Source: Palsa-870 sp035937155 (GTDB lineage: Bacteria; Chloroflexota; Dormibacteria; Dormibacterales; Dormibacteraceae). Taken from it: DNA of 47,785 nucleotides. The notes below the pieces were generated by a model that worked only from the letters and a program-made list of their open reading frames with translations, made no database searches and was not told the DNA's origin. The DNA lies in NCBI GenBank assembly GCA_035937155.1, contig DASYVJ010000002.1:1-47785 (forward strand). The letters are read 5' to 3'. This document shows, piece by piece, positions 15,271 through 22,340 of the stretch (position 1 is the first letter of the stretch; each line of letters starts with the position of its first letter). Made by a program: the position numbers and the translations under genes.

Positions 15271-16953
15271 TTGACCGGAGCAGACATGATCCTGGAGGCG
15301 CTGGAGCGCGAGGGAGTCGAATTCATTTTCGGCTATCCCGGCGGCGCCAACTTGCCGATCTATCAGCACTTGCCTGACCATCCCAAGCTCAAGCACATCC
15401 TGGTCCGCCACGAGCAGGGCGCCGCGCACATGGCTGATGGCTACGCTCGCGCTTGCGGCAAGCCGGGAGTGGTATTCGCCACGTCTGGTCCGGGCGCTTT
15501 GAACCTGGTGACCGGGCTTTGCACCGCCTACATGGATTCCGTGCCGATGATCGCCATCACCGGCCAGGTCAACAGCACCCAGGTTGGACGCGACGCCTTC
15601 CAGGAGTCGGACGTCATAGGCGCCACCAGCTCGGTGACCAAGCACAGCTACCTGGTCACGACCATCGACCAGCTCCCGAGAGTCATCCACGAGGCCTTCC
15701 ACATCGCGACTACCGGCCGTCCCGGCCCCGTCCTGATCGATATCTGCAAGGACGTGCAGCAGGCGGACGCCGAGCGCATCACCCCTGAAAGGCTCGAGAT
15801 TCCGGGCTACCAGCTCAACGGCCATGTCAATCTCGACCGCGCCCGCGAGGCGGCCCAGGCTCTGGCCAACGCGGAGCATCCAGTGATCCTCGCCGGCCAC
15901 GGCGTGCTGCTCAGCCGCGCCGAGCCCGAGCTCCGCGAGTTCGCAGAGAAAGCGGGAGCGCCCGTCGGCACCACGCTGCTCGGCATCGGCGCCTTCCCGG
16001 TCAACCACCCGCTCTCGCTCCACATGACCGGATTCATGGGTACGGGCTGGAATCTGAAGGCGGTGCAAAACGCGGACGTGCTGATGATGGTCGGCATGCG
16101 GGTCGACGACCGTGTCACCGCGCGCCTCGCCGACTTTGCTCCGCAGGTCAAAACCTTCATCCATATCGACATCGATGGCTCCGAGATGGGCAAGAACGTG
16201 CGGCCGCACATCGAGCTGGTGGCCGACGCGCGCAACGCTCTGGAGGCTATGACTCCGCACATCGGCGAGCTGCACGCAGGCCGCGGCCGGTGGCTTTCAC
16301 AGATCGATGCATGGCGCGAGGAGCACCCCCTCAAGTACACACACTCGAACGGGCACCTGCAGCCGCAGGACGTCCTGATCGACATGTACAGGCGCTGCCG
16401 CAGCGATGCGATCGTTGTCGCGGACGTCGGACAGAACCAGATCTGGGCGGCGCTGTGGTGGAACTACGACCGGCCCGGCCTGTTCATCAACTCGGGCGGC
16501 GCCGGCACCATGGGCTTTGCGCTCCCTGCCGCGATCGGCGCGAAGTTCGGACGGCCTGACAAGGCGGTGTGGTGTGTCGCCGGCGAGGGCGGTTTCGTCA
16601 TGACGGCGCAAGAGCTGTCCGTCGCAGTGGAGCATCAGCTGGACGTCAAGATCGTCCTGCTGAACAACTTCTCACTCGGTATGGTCCGGCAGTTTCAGGA
16701 CGACTTCTACGGCGGTGTCCGATCCGAATCCAACCTCACCCACATGCCCGACTTCGTCAAGCTTTCTGACGCGTACGGGATGCCGGCCATCCGCGTCGAC
16801 AAGTTCGAGGAAATCGGTCCCGCGATGGACACCGCGCAAAGGACCAAGGGCCCGTTCCTCATCGACTTCCGCATCGACCCAGAGGCCAACGTCTATCCAA
16901 TCGTCCCGCTGGGCAAGAGCCTTAACGACTTCTGGGAGGCACCAGACAAATGA
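15271..16953 (+). CDS. ilvB: Acetolactate synthase large (catalytic) subunit
   Basis: A 560-residue ThDP enzyme that makes acetolactate or acetohydroxybutyrate from pyruvate. FGYPGGANLPIYQHL and HEQGAAHMADGYARA (with the catalytic Glu) identify it. The ThDP/Mg motif reads GEGGFVMT to LLNN, where most homologues have GDG; the Asp to Glu change at a metal ligand is unusual. TTG 15271 gives MTGADMILEALEREGVE, matching family N-termini, with AAGGAG at 15253-15258. ATG 15286 is an alternative. It is the first gene after the attenuator and overlaps ilvN by four bases. Confidence 0.95.
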   Translation: MTGADMILEALEREGVEFIFGYPGGANLPIYQHLPDHPKLKHILVRHEQGAAHMADGYARACGKPGVVFATSGPGALNLVTGLCTAYMDSVPMIAITGQVNSTQVGRDAFQESDVIGATSSVTKHSYLVTTIDQLPRVIHEAFHIATTGRPGPVLIDICKDVQQADAERITPERLEIPGYQLNGHVNLDRAREAAQALANAEHPVILAGHGVLLSRAEPELREFAEKAGAPVGTTLLGIGAFPVNHPLSLHMTGFMGTGWNLKAVQNADVLMMVGMRVDDRVTARLADFAPQVKTFIHIDIDGSEMGKNVRPHIELVADARNALEAMTPHIGELHAGRGRWLSQIDAWREEHPLKYTHSNGHLQPQDVLIDMYRRCRSDAIVVADVGQNQIWAALWWNYDRPGLFINSGGAGTMGFALPAAIGAKFGRPDKAVWCVAGEGGFVMTAQELSVAVEHQLDVKIVLLNNFSLGMVRQFQDDFYGGVRSESNLTHMPDFVKLSDAYGMPAIRVDKFEEIGPAMDTAQRTKGPFLIDFRIDPEANVYPIVPLGKSLNDFWEAPDK

Positions 16954-17486
16954 CCTTGTTGCATGACGCACCCCCCCACCCGCCGGCTGCGCCGGCGACC
17001 TCCCCGGCGAGCGGGGAGGTAACAACCCGAGTCCGCGTGCTGTCCGTGCTCGTCGAGGACGGGTCCAACACTTTGAGCAAGGTCTCCGGCCTCATCCGGC
17101 GCCGCGGCTTCCATGTTCGCTCCATCTCGGTCGGCCCCAGCCGCGAAACCGGCCGGTCACGGATGACTTTGACCATTGACGCGGGTCACGCTGAGACGGA
17201 CCAGGTCCGCAAGCAGCTGGAGCGTCTGGTCGAGGTGATCGAGATCGAGGACGTGACAGGGCAGCTCGTGCACAGTCGCGAGCTCGTCGTCGCGAAAGTC
17301 AGGTCTTCTGAGGTCGCGGGCCTGGTCCAGCGGGGCGCGAAGGTGCTCGACACCGGTCCCGACGGCACCACGGTCGAGTTCTCAGGGGAAGGTAAGGATG
17401 TCGGCGACTTCATCGACGAGCTGATCCGGCATGGCGTTTTCGACGTGGCTCGCTCGGGACCCGTAGTCATGAGAAGAACCGCATGA
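16950..17486 (+). CDS. ilvN: Acetolactate synthase small (regulatory) subunit with in-frame repeat insertion
   Basis: A 178-residue ACT-domain subunit that gives valine feedback control of IlvB. The conserved region begins at VLSVLVEDGSNTLSKVSGL (residue 30), followed by FHVRSISVGPS. The preceding residues, about 8-25 (PPHPPAAPATSPASGEV), are encoded by a copy of the dispersed double-hairpin repeat (16971-17020). ATG 16950 overlaps the ilvB stop (ATGA), as ilvC overlaps ilvN, so the repeat is probably translated. An alternative GTG at 17037 would give a normal-length subunit, but the repeat's GGGGAGGT is 16 nt away, too far for an ordinary Shine-Dalgarno. Confidence 0.93.
   Translation: MTLLHDAPPHPPAAPATSPASGEVTTRVRVLSVLVEDGSNTLSKVSGLIRRRGFHVRSISVGPSRETGRSRMTLTIDAGHAETDQVRKQLERLVEVIEIEDVTGQLVHSRELVVAKVRSSEVAGLVQRGAKVLDTGPDGTTVEFSGEGKDVGDFIDELIRHGVFDVARSGPVVMRRTA
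16971..17020 (+). repeat. Double-hairpin dispersed repeat, copy A (inside ilvN)
   Basis: The layout is CCCCCCCACC, then hairpin CGCCGGC-TGC-GCCGGCG, then hairpin ACCTCCCCG/CGGGGAGGT. The same architecture occurs at 28786, 32556, 34053 (inverted) and 39467. This copy is unique in the window in being inside a coding sequence. Its reading frame is free of stops and keeps ilvN in frame. Confidence 0.85.
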
Positions 17487-18475
17487 AGATCCATTACGAC
17501 CGCGACTGCCCGCCCGCGCTCGGAGAGCCCGTCGCGGTGATTGGCTACGGCAGCCAGGGCCGGGCGCACGCTCTCAACCTGCGCGACAGCGGCGAAGACG
17601 TACGTGTCGGTCTCTACCCGGGCAGCAAGTCGATCGAGCGGGTGGAGGCTGACGGCCTGCGCGCCGTGCCGGTGCCGGAGGCGGTGTCAGAAGCGACAGT
17701 GGTGATGGTCCTGACGCCCGACGCGGGCCAGGGCAAGCTTTTCCGCGAATCGATCGAGAAGCACCTCCAGCCCGGAACGATGCTGATGTTCGCTCACGGC
17801 TTCTCGATTCATTTCGCTCAGATCAAGCCGGACCAGAACATCGACGTGGCGATGATTGCCCCCAAAGGGCCCGGACACCTGGTGCGCAGCACGTACGTGC
17901 AGGGCATGGGCGTGCCCGCCCTGATCGCCGTCCACCAGGACGCCTCGGGCCACGCCCTGCAGCGCGCGCTCGCCTATGCGCGGGCACTCGGCGCCGGCCG
18001 GGCCGGAATTGTCGAGACGACATTCAAAGAAGAGACGGAGACCGACCTGTTCGGCGAGCGGGCAGTGCTCTGCGGTGGAATCAGCTCGCTCGTCAAGACC
18101 GGCTTCGAGACCCTGGTTGAAGCGGGCTACCAGCCCGAGATCGCGTACTTCGAAGTGCTGCACGAGATGAAGCTCATCGTTGACCTCATGTATCGCGGCG
18201 GCCTCGGGTTTATGCGCTACTCGGTCTCGGACACGGCGGAGTTCGGCGACTACGTTTCCGGGCCGCGCGTGATCGACGACCACGTCCGCAAGCAGATGCG
18301 GCAGGTCCTGACAGAGATCCAGGACGGCAGCTTTGCCGAAAAGTGGCTGGACGAGAACTCGAACGGCCGCGACGGATTTCTGAGCATGCGTCAAAAGGAC
18401 GCCGAACATCCCATTGAGAAGGTTGGACGCGAGCTGCGCTCGATGATGACCTGGTTGGAGCCTGTAGAAAAATGA
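17483..18475 (+). CDS. ilvC: Ketol-acid reductoisomerase, class I
   Basis: A 330-residue enzyme that isomerises and reduces acetolactate with NAD(P)H and Mg. The Rossmann motif GYGSQGRAHA lies at residues 21-30. MIAPKGPGHLVR, the metal-ligand region ETDLFGE and MYRGGLGFMRYSVSDTAE are present. Length is typical of the short class I enzyme. Its ATG overlaps the ilvN stop and its stop overlaps the leuA start, both as ATGA, so ilvB-N-C-leuA translate as a chain. Confidence 0.96.
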   Translation: MKIHYDRDCPPALGEPVAVIGYGSQGRAHALNLRDSGEDVRVGLYPGSKSIERVEADGLRAVPVPEAVSEATVVMVLTPDAGQGKLFRESIEKHLQPGTMLMFAHGFSIHFAQIKPDQNIDVAMIAPKGPGHLVRSTYVQGMGVPALIAVHQDASGHALQRALAYARALGAGRAGIVETTFKEETETDLFGERAVLCGGISSLVKTGFETLVEAGYQPEIAYFEVLHEMKLIVDLMYRGGLGFMRYSVSDTAEFGDYVSGPRVIDDHVRKQMRQVLTEIQDGSFAEKWLDENSNGRDGFLSMRQKDAEHPIEKVGRELRSMMTWLEPVEK

Positions 18476-19749
18476 GCGACAAAAGGCCGGACAGAGTATT
18501 TATCTTCGACACGACGCTGCGGGACGGCGAGCAGTCGCCCGGGTTCCACCTGGACGCCAATTCCAAGCTCCGCATCGCGCGCCAGCTCGAAAAGCTCGGC
18601 GTCGATGTGATCGAGGCCGGATTCCCGATCTCGTCACCTGGCGATTTCGAAGCTTGCCGGCGCATCGCTCGAGAGATCCGGGGCGCGACGGTGACCGCGC
18701 TGGCGCGTGCGGTTCGCGAGGACATCGACGCGGTATGGGCAGCGATCAAAGAGGCGGAGACGCCGCAGATCCACATCGTGCTGTCGGTCTCCGACGTGCA
18801 CATCGACCGCAAGCTGGGCTTGACGCGGGCCGAGGTGCTGAAGCGCGGGGCGGAGATGGTTTCGTACGCGCGGTCGCTGTGTGACCGCGTGCAGTACTCG
18901 CCGGAAGACGCCGGCCGCGCGGATCCGGATTACCTGGTCGAGACCGTCGAGACGATGATCGCCGCGGGGGCGAACGTGATCAACATCCCCGACACCACCG
19001 GCTACTGCCTGCCATGGGAGTTCGGGGAGATCGTGCGCCGCGCCATCGAGGAAGCGCGCGGCAGCGAGAACGCGCTGTTCTCAGTGCACTGCCACAACGA
19101 CCTGGGCCTGGCCGTCGCGAACACCCTTGCGGCGCTGGCCGCCGGGGCGCGACGCGTGGAGTGCACCATCAACGGCATCGGCGAGCGGGCCGGCAACACC
19201 TCCCTGGAAGAGGTAGTGATGTTGCTGAACGTCCGCCAGGCGAAGCTGGGGCTCGAGTGCGGCGTCAACACCACAGAGATCACGCGCGCCTCGCGCCTTG
19301 TCGCCGAGCTCACCGGCACTCCGGTGCAGCCGAACAAGGCTGTCGTCGGCGCGAACGCGTTCGCACACGCATCGGGTATCCACCAGGACGGCGTCCTGAA
19401 GGATCGCTTGAACTACGAGATCATGAAACCCGAGGACGTCGGGCTGAGCGACTCCCGCATCGTGCTCACCGCGCGTTCCGGCCGCCACGCTTTTCACCAC
19501 CGCTTGGGCCGGCTCGGTATCACGCTCGCGGACGACAAGGTGGATGCGGCGTGGCAGCGCTTTCTCCAGGTGGCCGACACCAAGAAAGAGGTTTCGGACG
19601 GGGACCTGCGCAAGATCGCGGCAGCGGTGTCAGAGCCGAACGGTCGCGAGACCAACGGCCACGAGACCAATGGCCACCCGCCGGTCACAGATCAATTGCT
19701 CGACCACAATCACGTCGCTGATACCCTCCGGCATCTCATCTTCGGGTGA
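18472..19749 (+). CDS. leuA: 2-isopropylmalate synthase lacking the C-terminal regulatory domain
   Basis: A 425-residue HMGL-like enzyme that condenses 2-oxoisovalerate with acetyl-CoA, the first committed step to leucine. The TIM-barrel motifs FDTTLRDGEQSPGF, HCHNDLGLAVANTLA and GIGERAGNTSLEEV are present, and the linker FLQVADTKKEVSDGDL ends near residue 380. In full-length enzymes (about 510-520 residues) a leucine-binding domain follows. Here only about 40 low-complexity residues remain, including a 15-nt tandem duplication encoding ETNGHETNGH. Leucine feedback is therefore probably lost. Close relatives such as homocitrate or citramalate synthase cannot be fully excluded, but the operon and motifs favour LeuA. 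Confidence 0.9.
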   Translation: MSDKRPDRVFIFDTTLRDGEQSPGFHLDANSKLRIARQLEKLGVDVIEAGFPISSPGDFEACRRIAREIRGATVTALARAVREDIDAVWAAIKEAETPQIHIVLSVSDVHIDRKLGLTRAEVLKRGAEMVSYARSLCDRVQYSPEDAGRADPDYLVETVETMIAAGANVINIPDTTGYCLPWEFGEIVRRAIEEARGSENALFSVHCHNDLGLAVANTLAALAAGARRVECTINGIGERAGNTSLEEVVMLLNVRQAKLGLECGVNTTEITRASRLVAELTGTPVQPNKAVVGANAFAHASGIHQDGVLKDRLNYEIMKPEDVGLSDSRIVLTARSGRHAFHHRLGRLGITLADDKVDAAWQRFLQVADTKKEVSDGDLRKIAAAVSEPNGRETNGHETNGHPPVTDQLLDHNHVADTLRHLIFG

Positions 19750-19759
19750 GTTTTTGGGG

Positions 19760-20569
19760 GTGAAAGTCGCCTATCAGGGGGAACCTGGCGCGTACTCGGA
19801 CGAAGCCATCTCAGCCTTATTCGAAGACGCTGAAGCCGTCGGCCTTGCAACCTTTCGGCTCACCTTCGAGGCGCTCACGATGGGCGCGGTCGACGTCGCT
19901 GTGCTCCCGGTGGAGAACAGCAGCGCCGGCGTTGTGCAGGAAGTGTCGGACATGCTGTGGGAACTGCCCGGTCTCCGGGTGGTACGTGAACATGTGCATC
20001 CCGTGCGTCACTGCCTGCTCGGCTGGCCGGGTCCGGTGGAGCGTGCCCTCTCGCACCCTCAGGCGCTCGCGCAGTGTGATGCCTACCTTCACTCTCGGCA
20101 GATCCGCTCGGTTGCGTATCACGACACGGCCGGAGCGGCGCGCGCTGTCGCCGAGCAGCGCCAACCAGGCACAGCCGCGATCGCGAGCAAGGCGGCTGCA
20201 GCCCGTTATGGCCTCTACGTGCTGGCGGAATCCATCCAGGACGATTCCGAAAATCGCACGAGGTTCGTAGTGATCGAACGCGGGCAGCCGACCAGGCCAC
20301 GCGACGCCGGACCTGGCCACAAGTGCTCCCTCGCCTTCGTTACCGCCCACCGGCCGGGAGGCCTTTCCCAGGCCCTGGACTGCTTTGCCCGCCGCAATAT
20401 CAACCTGACCCGGCTGGACAGCCGGCCGATGAAAGGTCGCCCTTTCGAATATCGCTTCTATCTCGACTTTGCCGTCAATGGCAATGCGGCCGCGGCGGAG
20501 GATGCGCTTAACGACCTCGAAGAGGCGAGCGCCGAGATCAGGTTGTTCGGCGCTTACCCGGCGGCCTAG
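19760..20569 (+). CDS. pheA: Prephenate dehydratase with ACT domain
   Basis: A 269-residue enzyme that converts prephenate to phenylpyruvate. The catalytic domain shows AYQGEPGAYSDEAI, PVENSSAGVVQEV and the signature Thr-Arg-Phe in NRTRFVVIERG. An ACT domain with LDSRPMKGRPFEYRFYLDF follows for phenylalanine sensing. GTG 19760 is chosen because MKVAYQGEPG matches family N-termini. It lies 10 nt after leuA on the same strand, an odd guest in a branched-chain operon that would be expressed under Leu/Val/Ile attenuation. Confidence 0.93.
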   Translation: MKVAYQGEPGAYSDEAISALFEDAEAVGLATFRLTFEALTMGAVDVAVLPVENSSAGVVQEVSDMLWELPGLRVVREHVHPVRHCLLGWPGPVERALSHPQALAQCDAYLHSRQIRSVAYHDTAGAARAVAEQRQPGTAAIASKAAAARYGLYVLAESIQDDSENRTRFVVIERGQPTRPRDAGPGHKCSLAFVTAHRPGGLSQALDCFARRNINLTRLDSRPMKGRPFEYRFYLDFAVNGNAAAAEDALNDLEEASAEIRLFGAYPAA

Positions 20570-20597
20570 CGAGCTCGGGTCGCCCCTCTGGGGGTGC

Positions 20598-20620
20598 CCC
20601 CGCGCACCAAGGGCGCGGGG
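20598..20620 (+). terminator. Hairpin downstream of pheA in a 287-nt gap
   Basis: CCCCGCGC and GCGCGGGG pair perfectly across a 7-nt loop, 29 nt after the pheA stop. A second, smaller hairpin lies at 20646-20658. These may end the ilv operon, although no T-tract follows. The rest of the gap (to 20856) is AT-richer and probably holds the promoter of the next gene; I see no ORF or RNA gene in it. Confidence 0.45.
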
Positions 20621-20856
20621 ACCCCGAAAGGTACGCGCCCACCGCCCCACATGGTGGGAGGCACAGGCCGCGGCGGGAAGCACTCTTACCGCGACCTGCG
20701 GCGCTAACTTAGCTCAAATGGTTCGTTAAGTCGAGCTTCACGGCCGTTCTGATGAGTTAACCGGGACGTTCTATCCATGGCTCGTTCTACGTGTCCTCTG
20801 TAACAATCATTTTTGGTGAGTGTTAGCAAGAGTTCAGAAATGCATTTGGTCTACAG

Positions 20857-22242
20857 TTGACCTCCGTGGCTAGCGCGAACACTAACTACGCGCCAAAAAC
20901 GCCTCGACGACGACTCCCCGGCGTAACGCTCAGGCCTGGGGCTGTCAAGCAAGCCCGACAGGAAGCGGCCATGAGCCTCGCCCAGGTTGGCAAAGGACAG
21001 GTCACCGCACCGGCCATCTATCTGATTGAAACCGGGCGGACTCGCCCATCCCTACCCACGCTCGAGCACATCGCACATCGCACCGGCAAGCCGGTCGAGT
21101 TCTTCCTGGCCGATCCGGGGGGCACGACTGATGCAACCCAGGTGGCGCTCGCCGAGCTCGAAGCGATGGTCGCCGACGGTCGATACAGCGAGGCCATCGT
21201 GCTGGGCGGGTCATTGCTTGATCTCGGGAGCTCGGCCTATCGGCTGGGGAGGATCCGCTATTTCGTCGGGATGGCGCACCTGCAGCTGGCCCAGCCAGAT
21301 CAGGCTGAAGGCCTGCTTGCCGCGGCCCGCGCCCATTTCGAGGCGACCAACGATGGCGTCATGCTGGCTGAGTGCCTCGGCGCGGAGGCGACTCTCGCCT
21401 ACCAGACCCAACGACCCAATGCTCTTGCCTTGGCTGAGAAAGCCCTGGAGGTCTGCCGGAGCCTCAAACCCGTGCCGAGCCCCACCGAAGCTCGGCTGCT
21501 CGGCATAGTCGCGAGCGCGCACCTTACCAACATGGATTGGGATAAGGCAATCGATTTCCTGAAGGCTGCCATCGCGGCCGCCGGCTCGTATGTCGACCTG
21601 CGGGCTATGGCCAAGATGTACAGCGGACTCTCCTCGGCGTACCAGGAGCTGGGCCAGATCGACATCGCGGCGAGGTACGGGGGTCGCTCCGTCGCGCTAC
21701 TCGAGGTCCTGCGAGATCGGATCTCGCTGGCCCGCTCAGAGAACAACCTGGGCCTGATATTCATGGCGCGAGGTGAGCTGTCAGCCGCGCGGGAGCATCT
21801 CGACCGGTCACTCGAGTTGAGTGAGGAGACCGACCTGGAGGTTGGCCGCAGCCACGTGCTGCTCAGCATGTGCGATCTGTGCCTGAAGGAAGGCAACGTG
21901 GAGCAAGCGCTCGAGTTCGCCCGAGAGGCCCTGGCGCTGGCCAGCCGCTTGCACGAGGTCCCGAACATTGCCGAGGCGCATATGTGGCTGGGCCGAATCG
22001 CGGACAAGCTCGGGGACCACGAAACCGCCGATCACGAGTTTGCCCAGGCGATCTACGGCCTCGAGCAGCTGGGTTCGCACGATAGGCTGTTCCGCTGCCA
22101 CGGTCTCTATGCCGACGTCCTCGAGCGGCGCGGTGACGTCTCCCGGGCGTATGTGCACATGAAGAAGGCGCTCCAGGCGACCCGCCCCGGTCTGCTCGAT
22201 AGCGAGCGCGACGAAGACGCGGAGCAAGCCACCACGGCTTAG
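20857..22242 (+). CDS. XRE-type HTH regulator with TPR repeats
   Basis: A 461-residue protein. Residues about 20-80 form a Cro/CI-type helix-turn-helix (VKQARQEAAMSLAQV, then YLIETGRTRPSLPTLE). The remaining 370 residues are helical repeats of TPR type, with pairs such as ARYGGRSVALLEVLRDR and AREHLDRSLELSEETD. Such HTH-TPR proteins often bind peptides or small signals and switch stress or development genes. TTG 20857 opens the frame, but GTG 20866 is as likely: a -10-like TACAGT at 20852-20857 would make GTG the first codon of a leaderless mRNA. It is followed by the 2-oxoacid dehydrogenase, which it may regulate. Confidence 0.82.
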   Translation: MTSVASANTNYAPKTPRRRLPGVTLRPGAVKQARQEAAMSLAQVGKGQVTAPAIYLIETGRTRPSLPTLEHIAHRTGKPVEFFLADPGGTTDATQVALAELEAMVADGRYSEAIVLGGSLLDLGSSAYRLGRIRYFVGMAHLQLAQPDQAEGLLAAARAHFEATNDGVMLAECLGAEATLAYQTQRPNALALAEKALEVCRSLKPVPSPTEARLLGIVASAHLTNMDWDKAIDFLKAAIAAAGSYVDLRAMAKMYSGLSSAYQELGQIDIAARYGGRSVALLEVLRDRISLARSENNLGLIFMARGELSAAREHLDRSLELSEETDLEVGRSHVLLSMCDLCLKEGNVEQALEFAREALALASRLHEVPNIAEAHMWLGRIADKLGDHETADHEFAQAIYGLEQLGSHDRLFRCHGLYADVLERRGDVSRAYVHMKKALQATRPGLLDSERDEDAEQATTA

Positions 22243-22340
22243 GGTCAGCTTCCCCCGCCGGCTAAAGCCCGGGAGGTGCGTGCTAGTGTAGATTTCGCCG
22301 CCACGGCGGCTAGTCCAGACGCCAAGGGGAGGTTTTCCAG

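Noticed and set aside
20738..20775. CTGATGAG resembling a hammerhead ribozyme core downstream of pheA
   Set aside because: No GAAA segment or flanking stems with the right pairing follow it.
22248..22276. Possible degenerate sixth copy of the double-hairpin repeat
   Set aside because: It shares CCCCC, a small GC hairpin and GGGAGGT but lacks the second hairpin, so similarity is too weak to count.
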